Assembly (NCBI GenBank): GCA_020740775.1 | Contig: JAHEWK010000012.1 | Coordinates: 2,232,001 to 2,296,000 of the forward strand | Reading direction: 5' to 3' | Length of the DNA: 64,000 bases | Origin: Ilyonectria destructans | Lineage: Eukaryota > Ascomycota > Sordariomycetes > Hypocreales > Nectriaceae | Part shown: positions 45,315 to 56,214 of the stretch, one piece after another | How the letters are laid out: every line of letters starts with the position of its first letter | Position numbering within the stretch: position 1 is the stretch's first letter | The notes under the pieces: generated by a model | The model's input: only the letters and a program-made list of their open reading frames with translations | Told to the model about the DNA's origin: nothing | Databases searched by the model: none | Program-made: the position numbers and the translations under genes

Positions 45315-45433
45315 TCTGAAATTGAGTTATTTTTTCCCCGCAGAACTGAATGGTCGGTGTGTCAGAACTGAGTGCAAGCTTGTGATGAAATGATAGCCTG
45401 GAGGTCAAGTAAATCTCGAACAGATACTGAACG

Positions 45434-45441
45434 TATTTATA
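45434..45441 (-). promoter_or_regulatory. TATA box of the sugar transporter
   Basis: TATAAATA on the minus strand, about 120 bp upstream of the transporter start at 45314. Confidence 0.45.
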
Positions 45442-45874
45442 CACCTTGAAGAGTGGTAGACTTGGCCGTTGACCGAACCCAAAGATTCGGTCTGTCGATG
45501 CGGGGTAAGTATGGGGTTGGTTGCGTGCAAATCCGGGGCGCATAACATTGTCGGTTCGATTTTGGTCAGGTCACTTCCAAAATCCAAACAAGCCACAACA
45601 GCGGAGTCCTGGTACGAAAGTGGAGAAGTTGAATCAAGTCTCATTACGCTTGAGGCGATGGTGTGAGCGGAAATGCGCTTGAGCGCTAGCGTTGATGGCT
45701 CGTCGCGGAGTTCCAGATAGCCCCGCGAACCCTGTCTCGGTTGCATCAGTCTGTCACCAGTTGGCGTTAGTACTCGGTCTTGACGCTAGGAGAGGCACTG
45801 GATGGTCACTGTGGCCGAAGGGTGGTTCCGTCGAAGACCTCGTCAACGTACCCTTTTACGATACCAAACAGCCA

Positions 45875-45888
45875 CGGTGTTAAAACCG
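45875..45888. promoter_or_regulatory. CGG-N8-CCG candidate Zn2Cys6 site
   Basis: CGGTGTTAAAACCG, an inverted CGG pair with 8-bp spacing, 88 bp before the intracellular GH32 start. The same layout recurs in the other two divergent promoters of the cluster. Binding is inferred. Confidence 0.45.
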
Positions 45889-45975
45889 AGTCCCCGAGGG
45901 TTCCCTTTCGAGCCATCAAGTATCTAGACACTCAGAGCAACCCATCACCTCCTGCAATCCATTTCAATTTCCCCA

Positions 45976-47875
45976 ATGGCAGGGAATCCGGAACAAACAC
46001 CGCGGTCCATTGAGAGGCCTAAGATCCATTTCTTCACAGACAGCTGGATCAACGATCCATGTGCTCCAGGCTACGACCCATGGACAAAAACATACCATCT
46101 CTTCTACCAATGTATGTTGAACTCCTTACCCTGGGAGACAATCCCTTTTGCCAGCTTGCGGCAGCTTACATAAAATCACAGGCAACCCAGCAGGATGCGC
46201 ATGGGGAAACATGTCCTGGGGCCACGCAGTGTCCAAGGACATGCTGACCTGGTCGCCGGCCTCGATTTCGCCAATCCTCCTTCCAGACCAAATTTACGAC
46301 TCTCAAGGCGTGTTTACCGGTTGTTGGATTCCTCCCACTGAGGACGCCCTTGACAAGACGTTGAGGATCGCTTACTCCTCTGTCAAGCACCTCCCCTTCC
46401 ATTGGAGCACACCACCATACCCACGAGATGCAGCTGGCCTAGCAATAGCGACATCCTGTGATGGAGGCATTACATGGGAAAAGTCTCCCCGTAACCCAAT
46501 ATTGGCGGGGGAGCCATCTGGCTTGCAAGTCACCGGGTTCCGTGATCCTTACGTGACGAAATTGCGGGCCATCAGCGAGGCTCTGGGGACGGGTCTCACA
46601 ACGTCTTTTGGGCTGATCTCTGGTGGTATCCAAGACTTAGGGCCCACCACGTTCTTATACGAGATTGGAGATAATAATGTCGAAAAGTGGAAGTATCTTA
46701 GCCCTTTAGTCGACGTACCAGCCAGGTTCCAGCCGTCAAAGAAGTGGTGTGGCAACTATGGCGTCAACTGGGAGTGCACCAACGTCGTCACGCTGCATGC
46801 AGACTCTGAAAGCCGCAATTTTCTGATTATTGGAGCCGAGGGCGACGTTGAAAAGGCCCATGTGAAGAATCTTGATCAATCCGCAGGAGTTCCCTCGCGC
46901 ACTGTGAGGGCTCAGTTGTGGATGTCGGGCGATCTCACTCGGACGGACGACGGGGCCAGGTTCCGATACGAGCGTGGGGGCTACCTCGACCACGGGACGT
47001 ACTACGCTGCGAATTCGTTCTTGGACCCCGTCTCAAATCGCTGTATTGTGTACGGCTGGATCCCGGAGGAAGACATACCTTTGGAAGCTGCTAAGCGGAA
47101 GGGTTGGAACGGCTCGCTTGCCATTCCGCGCGAGATCTTTCTTCTTCGGATACCGAATGTGGAGAAGGCCCTGCACAGCAAGCTTTCAGATATATACCCA
47201 TTCGAAATCAAGATCCAACCGGATGGTTCTACGACCATTTTCACTCTTGGAGTGAGGCCCATCGACGAGATGACCCGACTCCGAGAAGCCAGCAGCCGGG
47301 TGCTCAAGCTGGAACCGGCAGTGATGTTGCCAGATACGAGTGGTCTGGCACATCGGACAATCTTTCAGACAAGGTCGGCAAGTTGGGAGCTCGAGGCAAC
47401 CATTTCAATACATCCTGGGTGCGAAACCGTGGGCTTCCATCTCCGCCACAACAACGATTTGTCAATCCGTGCGTCCGTTACCTTCTGTACTGCCACGGAA
47501 ACCATCATCGTCGACCGCGAGGCTTCCACAGCTGATACGACAATCAACAAATGCCCAGATGCTGGGCCCTTTACTCTACTGATGAAAAGAGAGACCAATG
47601 AAAACAGCGAGCTGGCAATGGAGAAGCTGCAACTGCGCGTCTTTTCTGACGGAGACATTCTGGAGATCTTCGCGAATGACCGATTCGCTTTGGCTACTAT
47701 GGTGTATTCGGCAAGTTACAGTCAGGATAGCAGCGGGATTACTGCATTTGCAACCGGCGGTATAGGTAGTGCCGTGTTTGAAAGAGTAACAGTTTGGGAT
47801 GGACTAGATGCAAGGAATTTACCTGCCAGAGTTAACTCCCTTTCTGGCCAGAGAGACCATTCGTGTCCTTCATAG
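45976..47875 (+). CDS. intracellular GH32 beta-fructofuranosidase (invertase type)
   Basis: Two exons, 45976..46111 and 46182..47875. The 70-bp intron (GTATGT...TCACAG) lies within the HLFYQ-NP block. The product is 609 aa and has no signal peptide, so it is likely cytosolic. GH32 motifs are in order: SWINDPCAPGYDP with nucleophile Asp27, WGNMSWGHA, FRDPYV with transition-state stabiliser Asp167, and WECTN with acid/base Glu243. RVFSDGDILEIFANDRFALATMVYS closes the C-terminal beta-sandwich. The enzyme would cut sucrose or short fructans after uptake. The NDPCAP form is that of the intracellular fungal branch; FYQCNPAG has Cys where many relatives have Trp. The stop is 7 bp from the convergent regulator's stop. 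It is divergent from the sugar transporter. Confidence 0.93.
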
Positions 47876-47882
47876 ACCTAGC

Positions 47883-49740
47883 TTAATCTACATTATTTGC
47901 CTCATCAAACCAGGACTCGATCTCTGTCAGGCGATGAGCGAGGGATCTCTCCAGCAATGATAAAGATGGGCTGGCCTCCACGATTCGCCGGTCCACGGTG
48001 CTGGTAGACTTCAAGCACATGAGAAGCTGAGGCCAGTCCACTACACAACCAGCCCCAAGACAGGGTGTCCGAGCTGCTTGTATGACAGCCATGGACGACA
48101 TAAAGATGGAAGCATATAGCGTCCAGCGATTAACAATGCAGTTACGGATGGATATCAGCAGACTTGGCATCAACTGAATGTATGCCTGGAAGAATCGCTT
48201 GCAATGCTGAAGCACTTCGGAGGTGGCTACACCATCTTGAATACACTGGTAGACTGCCGGCCAGTATATTGATAACTTGCAGCAGTAATACTGGACACGA
48301 AGGAAGTTGCCCAGAGGTTCGACGAACATGGGGCTGTGGGTAGACCCCAAAGTATCGATTTCGAGATTCTGAAAACGAACAGATTCTGGAAGATAGCCGT
48401 ACCACTCATCGAGCTGTAGTTCTAGCTCTGACGCGATGTTCGGAGCGTAGACAATTTCTCCCTGAGGCGTTCTGCGAATAGCGGTGTTGCAGCGATGCAG
48501 CATGCGCCTCATAGAGATTTCGGCGAGAAAGTACGACTGCGTTTGATCCGTCTGAGGAACGTCCGCGGATACGTTGCTGGCTGGAGTAGTCGTTGAACCT
48601 TGAGGCGACCCCGTTTCGATATCGAATTGCCACGCGCGGCGGCTGTCCGGTAGCGCGACCTGGTCGTCGTGGTCCCAAATTCCGCTTCCGATGACGTTGA
48701 AATGAATACGAAGCTCACTCTCCAGGAGCAGCACTGCCCAGTAGGCTCTCTTCAGATGTTCGTAGATTTCGCCGTCGCCATCACCCACGTATTTCAGGAG
48801 GTTTTGTACTTTGAACGAGGTGATCATGGCGTAGTCGTATGCCTGGTAGGGCTTGGAAAGGCAGCAATGGTAGATGCTTAGAAGTACCAGACATTGAACA
48901 CTCTCGACGCTATTGTCGATAAGAACTGCTGGCAAGGAGGCCATGGCGGCTTCCAGGTAGACCTCGCTGCTGTTGTCACTACAGGATACTCCCAACTCAT
49001 GGTCCTGCTGGGCAAGAATACCGAGTGCAGCAACTAGGAGTACCATGCATGTCTCGGACCCCGGCGTCAAAGGCCCCGAGATGATGCCCAGATACCGTTC
49101 TGAAAAGCGGGGGCGAAGGATTGGATACCAGACGTGGATATGCGTGGAGAAGGCAGCAAGGGCTGAGAGGGCTTGTTCTCGCTGAATGAGACGCACCCTC
49201 GATGAGCTATCCACGCCGACGGGCGCGGCATTCCTCTCCAGCGTCACAAGCTCCTGAGCGAAACCAGGGCCAAGACCGAGGATGGACATCATGCACTCCG
49301 TTCCGAGCAGTTGGAAGGGCAGTTTCTCTTCGCCAGTGAAGACGTGGTTTTCCGGGATGTGGTCCAGGATACGCCCCGGGGCGACAGGGGGCAACTGGGT
49401 AGAAGGTAGGACGCTGGTGATGTAATCGAGTCGTTGGTTTATTGCAGCGAGCTCCATCTCCACTCCGTGGGCGGGTCAGCTCAGATCGCGGGGATGCCAG
49501 AACAAAGACCTACCTGGATGTAGGTGTAGGGGCTGATTCGCTCTGTGCATAGTGGCACTTGAGGCCACGGGCGAGACAAAATCCACAGTCGGGCTTCCGA
49601 CTATCGCACCTGGTCCTCCTCGTCCTGCAGGCGCTGCATGCCGTCGTCGTCCTTGTCCGAGTCCTCCTCCGCGAAGTCCCCGACCGGGGCGTCGGCGGAG
49701 TGTCGGATAGAGTGGCCAGGTCTGGCATATCAGCGTCCAT
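47883..49740 (-). CDS. Zn2Cys6 transcription factor of the fructan cluster
   Basis: Proposed exons 49740..49514 and 49413..47883, giving 585 aa. The zinc cluster is at Cys35, 38, 45, 52, 55 and 62 (C-x2-C-x6-C-x6-C-x2-C-x6-C), preceded by an Arg/Thr-rich stretch. The fungal regulatory domain follows (STHIHVWYPILRPRFSERYL, LVLLSIYHCCLSKPYQAYDYA, NLRRVQYYC-type region). The splice is uncertain. The donor GTAGGT at 49513 is clear, but the only phase-keeping acceptor I find is at 49414. That removes MELAAINQRLDYIT, which looks like a real dimerisation helix; the true junction may differ. The gene lies inside the cluster, convergent with GH32 and divergent from GH172, so it is the natural candidate pathway regulator binding the CGG-N8-CCG sites. 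Confidence 0.85.
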
Positions 49741-50068
49741 GGTGTTGTGTTCCCGAGCAGTGAGGGAGGACAAAAGTCGGGCGCGTGTGTTATCTCCGCG
49801 ATCTGTCTTTATGGCCTGCTGACTGGACGGCTCTTGTGTGATGTGAGGGGCTTTAATGAGCGGGGGCAATCATCCTGCTCGTCCGCCACACCACGCCATG
49901 TCGGGGTGTTAGCTCCGAGTCCGCGTCGTTTAGTCGCTTGTGTTGTTCGACTGCAGCCGGATGAATGGACCCGCCCGAGCACGGCGTCGTGGAGAATTAA
50001 ACACCATCCCGAAGCTTCACTAACAAGCCAATCACTTGCGTAGCATCCATCTCCAGACCATCGGATTG

Positions 50069-50082
50069 CGGAGAGACATCCG
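50069..50082. promoter_or_regulatory. CGG-N8-CCG candidate Zn2Cys6 site
   Basis: CGGAGAGACATCCG; a further CGG lies 4 bp to the left. Same layout as in the two other divergent promoters of the cluster. Placed here it could serve autoregulation of the Zn2Cys6 gene and activation of GH172. Confidence 0.45.
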
Positions 50083-50211
50083 ACTTTGTGACCTCTTGGC
50101 GAAACAAGTTTATGCGTTTGAGCCAACAATGGCACGAGACAGCGCATTTTCGTCTCCACAGGATGCAGAACCGCCATCCGGCCATCATCGGACAGCTCCA
50201 AGGCGACCATG

Positions 50212-50219
50212 TATATAAA
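50212..50219 (+). promoter_or_regulatory. TATA box of the GH172 gene
   Basis: TATATAAA about 120 bp upstream of the ATG at 50339. Confidence 0.5.
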
Positions 50220-50338
50220 CCTGTTTCTGAGAGTGAGCATGTGTCACTGTCTCTGTAGCGACTCATCTCTCCAAGACCTTGATTCAACCGGGAAAGTATT
50301 TCACCATTTATCACGACTACAATAAAGTCCAAAACATC

Positions 50339-51730
50339 ATGAACAATTTCAGCTCCTCCCTCGGCAGCGACCTCCTCAGCAATGCTGCAAAGTTGAAAAC
50401 GGCGCGCACCGGCCGCGTTTCCAGTTGGGACCACAGCGGTCTCAACGAAGATGCCTGGGTGATCCAACCAGGGGAGACGGCTGTATTGGCGGACCTCGAG
50501 GGACCTGGCACCATCACCCACCTGTGGTTCGTCCAGACATGCCGCCGCATCATGGGCCCCGGCCTCATCCCATACTCCAAGTCAGGCGTCGCCATGATGG
50601 AGGTGCATAACGCTCTCGGCCTAAACTACGAAGTTAGCGATCCGGACTACTATCGCAAGGTGCTGATTAAGATGTACTGGGATGACTCGGAGACTCCAAA
50701 CGTTTTGGCTCCCATCGGCGATTTCTTCTGCCTGGGCCACTCCATGGCAGCCAATTTCCAGTCACTCCCCTTTACAGTATCCGTGAAGCCATCTGAGGAG
50801 AAGAAGTTCGGCGGTGCCGCGGCATTCAACTGCTACCTACAGATGCCCTTCAACAAGCGCGCTCGCATCGAGATCGAGAACCAGAACGACCAAGCTTACA
50901 TTCAATACTTCTACATTGACTACGAGTTGTTCCCCGAACCGCTCAGCGAGGACACCCTCTTCTTCCACGCGCACTGGCGCCGCGAGAACCCTACCAACGG
51001 TTGGGCTCCCGAGACCATCCAGACCAATAGCTTGGAAACACAGGTGCCCAATCTCGATGGTAAAGGCAACTACGTCATCTTGGAGACGGAGGGCGCTGGT
51101 CAATACATCGGCTGCAACCAGAGCGTTGCCCACTTCCAGGGGACTTGGTGGGGCGAAGGCGACGATATGATCTTCATCGACGACGACACATGGCCCCCTT
51201 CGATGCACGGGACTGGCGGCGAAGACTACTTTAGCCAGGGTTGGGGCATGCAGAAGAATGCGTACCCCTTCTGCGGCACCATCATCCACGAGGAAGATGT
51301 GCCAAACCATCAGGTCAGCTACCGATGGCACCTTGCCGACCCTGTCCGTTTCAGCAAGAAAATCCGCGTCACCATGGAGACGGGGCATGCGAACCACCTG
51401 CGGGACGACTGGTCTACTACAGCGTACTGGTACCAGACCCTGCCTGGTCCCAAGCTCAACATCTTGCCGGTAGAGGATCGAATTCCTCGCAAGCCTGACT
51501 TCCCAGCTGGTGAGCACCCTGCGCCACCACAGCTAGAGGCTCTGGATCCCAAGAGAAGGGCTATGGTGGAGCAGCAGAGAGATCGGATGGATGCCTTTAT
51601 GCGGGACAGGGATGCATGGCTAGAGAGGCGGGCTCGAGACACGCAGGAGCGTGCGAAGAAGAACATTGAGCATTCTAAGGATATTCGCCGACGCTTTCTC
51701 GAAGGTCTGAAGGGGCAGCAGAAGAAATGA
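50339..51730 (+). CDS. DUF2961 / GH172 family glycoside hydrolase
   Basis: Single exon, 463 aa, start ATG 50339 (the frame opens further upstream only through TTG). Without a signal peptide it should be cytosolic. Family blocks: VSSWDHSGLNEDAW, LADLEGPGTITHLWF, GDFFCLGHSMAANFQSLPF, FQGTWWGEGDDMIFIDDD and HGTGGEDYFSQGWG. The glutamates in WGEGDD (Glu273) and GTGGEDYF (Glu295) sit where the bacterial founding enzyme has its catalytic pair. GH172 members act on alpha-D-fructofuranosides, difructose dianhydride I or alpha-arabinofuranosides. Among two GH32 genes and two sugar carriers, an alpha-fructoside or cyclic difructose role is the likeliest. The last 75 residues are a charged, Arg/Lys/Glu-rich probable coiled coil after the catalytic core. 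Substrate is inferred from context. Confidence 0.85.
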   Translation: MNNFSSSLGSDLLSNAAKLKTARTGRVSSWDHSGLNEDAWVIQPGETAVLADLEGPGTITHLWFVQTCRRIMGPGLIPYSKSGVAMMEVHNALGLNYEVSDPDYYRKVLIKMYWDDSETPNVLAPIGDFFCLGHSMAANFQSLPFTVSVKPSEEKKFGGAAAFNCYLQMPFNKRARIEIENQNDQAYIQYFYIDYELFPEPLSEDTLFFHAHWRRENPTNGWAPETIQTNSLETQVPNLDGKGNYVILETEGAGQYIGCNQSVAHFQGTWWGEGDDMIFIDDDTWPPSMHGTGGEDYFSQGWGMQKNAYPFCGTIIHEEDVPNHQVSYRWHLADPVRFSKKIRVTMETGHANHLRDDWSTTAYWYQTLPGPKLNILPVEDRIPRKPDFPAGEHPAPPQLEALDPKRRAMVEQQRDRMDAFMRDRDAWLERRARDTQERAKKNIEHSKDIRRRFLEGLKGQQKK

Positions 51731-53512
51731 ATCAATATTAGAGAAGGTTGTAGTGAGATCCAAAGAAGATGACTGCTAGTCAACTGGCAATGGACCTCTT
51801 CTCGGTGAATAGGATATGTACCACGAATGAAAGCGTCAAAATGGCTATAGATTATTGAACGTGAGATTTGAGGCGCTTGTGATGTCATTCGACATGATTG
51901 CTATAGAGGCAAACATACATCTGCCTAGGATGACGTTGTATCAAGAAGTAATCGATCCTCGAAGAGTGCACTGTGCCTCTCTTGAGCCGTGGTTGATATG
52001 TTATTACAAAAATAAAGACGGCCTTTAAATTTTAATCTCTATTATATCATAGGATTAACTTATGGGTTTTATCTTGAGGCTTTATATTAGTGCGTAAAAT
52101 TAGGTACCTATAGGCGCCTATAGGTACCCAAAAGTTTTTTAGGTAGCCTTTCAGCACCTATGACTACTAATTATTTTTCCAACGGGTACCCGTGGGCAGC
52201 TAAAAATAGGAAATTCTATAGGGTAGGTAGAATTTTCTTAAATAAAAACATAAAAACTTTGTATTAAAATTATATAAAATAAATTAAATTATAAGAAAAA
52301 TATTTTATAAGAGATATATATAATATAAATTAACGACGAAGACGACAATGAGACCAGGGTGCAGTGAAAATCCAGGCGAAAAAGAAGGGTAACAACGCAA
52401 GCATCTGGACACAAGCGTTCCGGACGCCGCTAGCCCGAGCAACAATCGTCAGCACGGAATGTCAGCCATCAGTCTCCAATGAGGATGCAGGCATGCTTCC
52501 TTGTGAATCGGATCAAATCGACGCCGACATGATCACGGCCACATTCACTAGCCCCAACGACAAAACACCAGCGGTCGACCGCGTCACCGAAGACCGCTGT
52601 GGTGACACCATGGCTAGGGATTACATCCTCGACGCTCACCCTCACGTAAAGTTGCCGACCAATGGACCCTACCTCGGAGCCCTCTTCCCGGACGTAATCC
52701 AACTCCTAACATCCATGCGCCGACCGGCAGCGCTGCAGCGGGTCTATTTCCTGGCACGGGCGGCCGTCGAAAACCAGACGGCATCAGACGGTAGATGGAG
52801 GGAAGCAGACGCAACATGAGATACAAAGGTGGATTCTCTAATGCGGAACATCGTCGCAGACTACAAGCAAAGCATGATAGGGAGGTTCAGGAAGCGGTAC
52901 TACTAGGTCTAGCTGTACCAAAATCGAGGGCATCCTGGTCTTGGATGCGGGCAAGGGCTCGCTGGAGTCGTTGACGATGTACGATTTCGGCTTGCTTGGC
53001 TACTGTCTCGATGATGAGTGGACTAGGGCAATCTGCAAATGATGTTCCATTAAAGGGATGGCAGTGAGAAATGGTAATGTGGAATGGAGTTTGACGGCTA
53101 GAGCGAGACCAACGCTGGGTGGGTGGTCGTCAAGGCTTTAACGACGGTTGACGCCTTAGTTACTCAGGCCCATGAGCCACTAAAGCCACTTAGGCGGCTA
53201 CAATAGGTAGTAACGCCGCATCGCTCTTGTGAAAGATTAGTGTTCTATATTCGCGTTTCATTTTCCCGGTGGCACAGAACAGCGATGTTGTCTAGGCAAC
53301 TATTGTATTGACGCGTTGAAGCGTGACATTTAGATCCTCGACGTGGTGGCTGTTGAAGCCCTATACATATGTGAAAATAGCCAAAGGGGTTTGCAAGAGA
53401 GAGTGTCTAGAAAGGCATGTGTCTGCTCGCCGTGAGGTTGTAGGAGTTACTGTAGGGTCCGCTTGACGGGCTTGCCCAAAGGGTCTGAACGTAGTGCTCC
53501 TGGTGTCTCATC
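51731..53512. other. intergenic, 1.8 kb, with AT-rich core
   Basis: No supported gene. 52015-52340 is AT-rich and includes a 26-bp perfect palindrome (52103-52128) and ACGGGTACCCGT near 52180-52191. A 150-codon frame at 52364-52819 lacks an ATG start and family resemblance. Confidence 0.45.
52103..52128. repeat. 26-bp perfect palindrome
   Basis: The left arm GGTACCTATAGGC is followed directly by its exact reverse complement, with no spacer. It lies in AT-rich DNA with further GGTACC-type copies nearby (about 52130-52191). Confidence 0.9.
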
Positions 53513-55367
53513 TTAAGCGGACTCGGTACGTCCGTCGTGCTCGGCGGTATCGTGGCTCACTCTATGGCCATTGCTCTCAGAGTCCACCTTTTCACCGCCA
53601 ACGCTCAGCACGCCTATGTGGCCCGCAGCAGCCTCACGCTCCTTGAAGGTAATGGTGGGGCGCCACTTGGTGCTCTTGCGCGCGTCGCTGACTTCGTTGT
53701 ATAGCTCGTCGACCTCTTCCAGTGCAAGCCCTTTCGTTTCGTAAATGAAGAAGTATACAAAGGCCACGCAGACGAAACAGGCGCCAAACCAAATGAAAAA
53801 GATCTTGGACTGCAGGTTCGCGTTGCCGGGCCCATAATTGACTAGATAGGGGGTCGCGTACGCGATGGCCCAGTTGAGTAGCCACTAGATGGGAGTTAGC
53901 AGCGGCTCAGTGATCCAGGGTTGTTTGCTTCGTTTTGTGTCAGAAGATGAGGGAAACGGGAGGGCTTACGTTGGTTGCCGTTGTGATGGAGAGGCTCTTG
54001 GCACGCGTGTGCAGCGGAAAGATCTCGCCAGTGACAACCCAGGCAATTGGTCCCCAGGTGGAAGCAAAGAAGAAGATATAGATGCAGATAAAGGCGATGC
54101 CAGCCCTTTGCGCCGCGACATTATAGACGATAGTGTTACCGACACTGTCTTGAGCTGTCGTCAAAGTTCCCAGCATGGCGACAATAAACTGCGAAACGCA
54201 CATGCCGACGGCACCCCAGAAAAGGAGAGGGCGGCGACCCCACTTGTCGATGGCGTATAGTCCAGGAATAGTCGAGCCAACATTGACGCATGAAGTGATG
54301 ACCTGAATGATGAAGGAGTCGTCTATGCCTGAGTTTTTGAAGTACTGCGTGCCGTAATAAAATATGAAATTAATACCAGTGAACTGCTGAAGGGCTTGGA
54401 GTCCCATGCCTGTCCATTGTCTCTTGGCCAACGGACCGCGGAAACAGTCAAGGTAGCTCGATTTGGTCACGCTCCGTTCGTAGTCGTGGTTCGCTTTGAT
54501 TTCGCTCAGCTCTCCCAAGATCGAGGGATGATCCGGGGAAAGTCTCCGTAGCTTCGCGAGGGACTGAGCGGCCTGCTCAACCTTGTCTCGCATGATAAGG
54601 TAACGGGGAGTTTCTGGAAGCACTAGCATTCCGCCAATCAAAACGATAGCGAATGCAAATTGCACAGCAATCGGGATACGGTATGAGCCAGTATCATCTC
54701 GTGCTTGGGTTGCGTTATTCACTACTGCGGCAAGGAGAAGGCCGATGGTAATGGCGAACTGGTAGGCACCAACAATAGCACCTCGGATCCATTTCGGGGC
54801 CGTCTCAGATTGGTAAAGTGGAACTACACATGATTAGTATAACAGCAATGCAGGTTGCGACATCAGGATGGATCGTACTCAAAGCTGAGATTAAACCGAC
54901 ACCGAAACCAGCGATGAATCGGCCAGCTAGGAAAAGGGGAATAGAGGTGGCTGCTGTCTGGAGAATGACGCCCAGGTTGAAGACCCAGGACGATGCGATG
55001 AGAGCCCATCGACGACCAATATAGTCGCCGAGGAACGGCGAGGAAAGGGCGCCGAAAAAGGTGCCTGCCGAGAGAATAGAGACAATCGCTGCGGATTGGG
55101 AAGGAGAAACATCGGGGTGACCTTGAGAATCCGTGTAACCGGTTGAGAAGAGTTCTTTCCAGTGTTCCATGGCCAGGATACCGCCGATAGTGCCAGTATC
55201 GTAGCTGGATTATTCCGTTAGTCAACCATATACGGCACAGAAGGGTGATAAAGATCATACCCGAAGAGAACGCCGCCGAAGGCGACAAAGGCGCCTATGG
55301 CGATAGCCGGCCAAGACTCACCGGCCTCGCCTTTGGGCTTGGAGAGAGCGAACTTCGACAAGCCCAT
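53513..55367 (-). CDS. MFS monosaccharide (hexose) transporter
   Basis: Four exons: 55367..55261, 55204..54879, 54823..53970 and 53884..53513. All GT-AG introns keep phase; the product is 552 aa. Twelve spans are expected. Signatures: GYDTGTIGG in TM1, GDYIGRRWAL, RFIAGFGVGLISALIPLYQSE, PETPRYLIMRDK, QQFTGINFIFYYGTQYF in TM7, DKWGRRPLL, GPIAWVVTGEIFPLHTRAKS, and YETKGLALEEVDELY at the end. The QQFTGIN-FYYG region is typical of hexose carriers. It would take up fructose or glucose released outside the cell by the divergent secreted GH32. The cytosolic tail of about 60 residues is hydrophilic. Confidence 0.93.
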
Positions 55368-55609
55368 TGTGTTGGATTTTTTTGGTTCGTTTATAAGCTG
55401 TGGACTGTTCGCAGCAGCGTCTTGGTTGAGAGTGAGGATGTAAGAATGAACATGATGGTGTTTCTTGGGACGTGGGTAGATAGATATAGAATCTCATTCC
55501 CAGAGCTGGTGTAGCAGATGCTTCATCATTGTCTCTCCATGTCACGTATTTCCTGATTGGGAACCAACACGACACGACGTAGCCTTGCGTGTTACTCGCA
55601 GTGGATACA

Positions 55610-55623
55610 CGGTGGGGATTCCG
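55610..55623. promoter_or_regulatory. CGG-N8-CCG candidate Zn2Cys6 site
   Basis: CGGTGGGGATTCCG, about 240 bp upstream of the hexose transporter start. One of four copies in the three divergent promoters of the cluster. Confidence 0.45.
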
Positions 55624-56214
55624 CACAAGGGAGGTTCGGCCATGCCGATGGACTAAGGGAAGTATTGCGTTCTCCTTATCTGTCTCTTTGACTAATTGCG
55701 ATCAGACATGGAATCCATCATGCGGAGAAATACACTCCAGGCCCATGGGCATCTCCGAAAGCAAGGGCCTAGCGTCATAGATAACGCAGGGTGGTTTAAT
55801 CCCATCCCCTAGATGGAAGGTAGAGTAGATGAGAGATTAATTCAAAGTCCAGGGATGACGAAGGGGGTCACAAAGATAGTTGTCATTGGGCCGTTGCCCT
55901 GCAGTCAGCTGTCAAAGCGCTTGAGGATGGGCTGGAGCATGTGCTATAGTAACCGAGGGGACCAACGATCATTGGTTACCTGCCTAGAGGGAGGCGAGCT
56001 AGAAGAAAGCGTGTCTCCCCTATTAAGCATACCGGAGACTTGAGCCATGTGCGTATTATCCGCGATGCATGGACTAGTGAATGGAAGCACATGTTCGGAT
56101 TTCGGATGACAACTCGGCAAGTCTGAATCAAACGGTCTCTTGTTCCTATTCTCTTCACCTCCTGGCGTCCCAGCGACAGGAGGAGAGATGAAAAATTGTA
56201 GCGTAGCAGTAGGG

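Larger units (their letters stand above)
45315..45975. promoter_or_regulatory. divergent promoter, transporter and intracellular GH32
   Basis: 661 bp between two divergent starts. It holds a TATA-like element for the transporter (45434-45441, minus sense), a CGG-N8-CCG site (45875-45888), and two CGG-N10-CGG pairs (45488-45503 on plus; 45814-45829 in complementary sense). Shared control of both genes is likely from the geometry. Confidence 0.55.
49741..50338. promoter_or_regulatory. divergent promoter, regulator and GH172
   Basis: 598 bp between divergent starts. Contains CGG-N8-CCG at 50069-50082, an everted CCG-N8-CGG at 50179-50192, and a TATA box (50212-50219) for GH172. Confidence 0.55.

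Noticed and set aside
45488..45829. Two CGG-N10-CGG pairs in the transporter/GH32 promoter as regulator sites
   Set aside because: Not repeated in the other two promoters of the cluster; the CGG-N8-CCG pattern is shared and was preferred.
52364..52819. 151-codon frame in the spacer after GH172
   Set aside because: It begins at GTG, has no upstream ATG in frame, no family resemblance, and adjoins AT-rich DNA.
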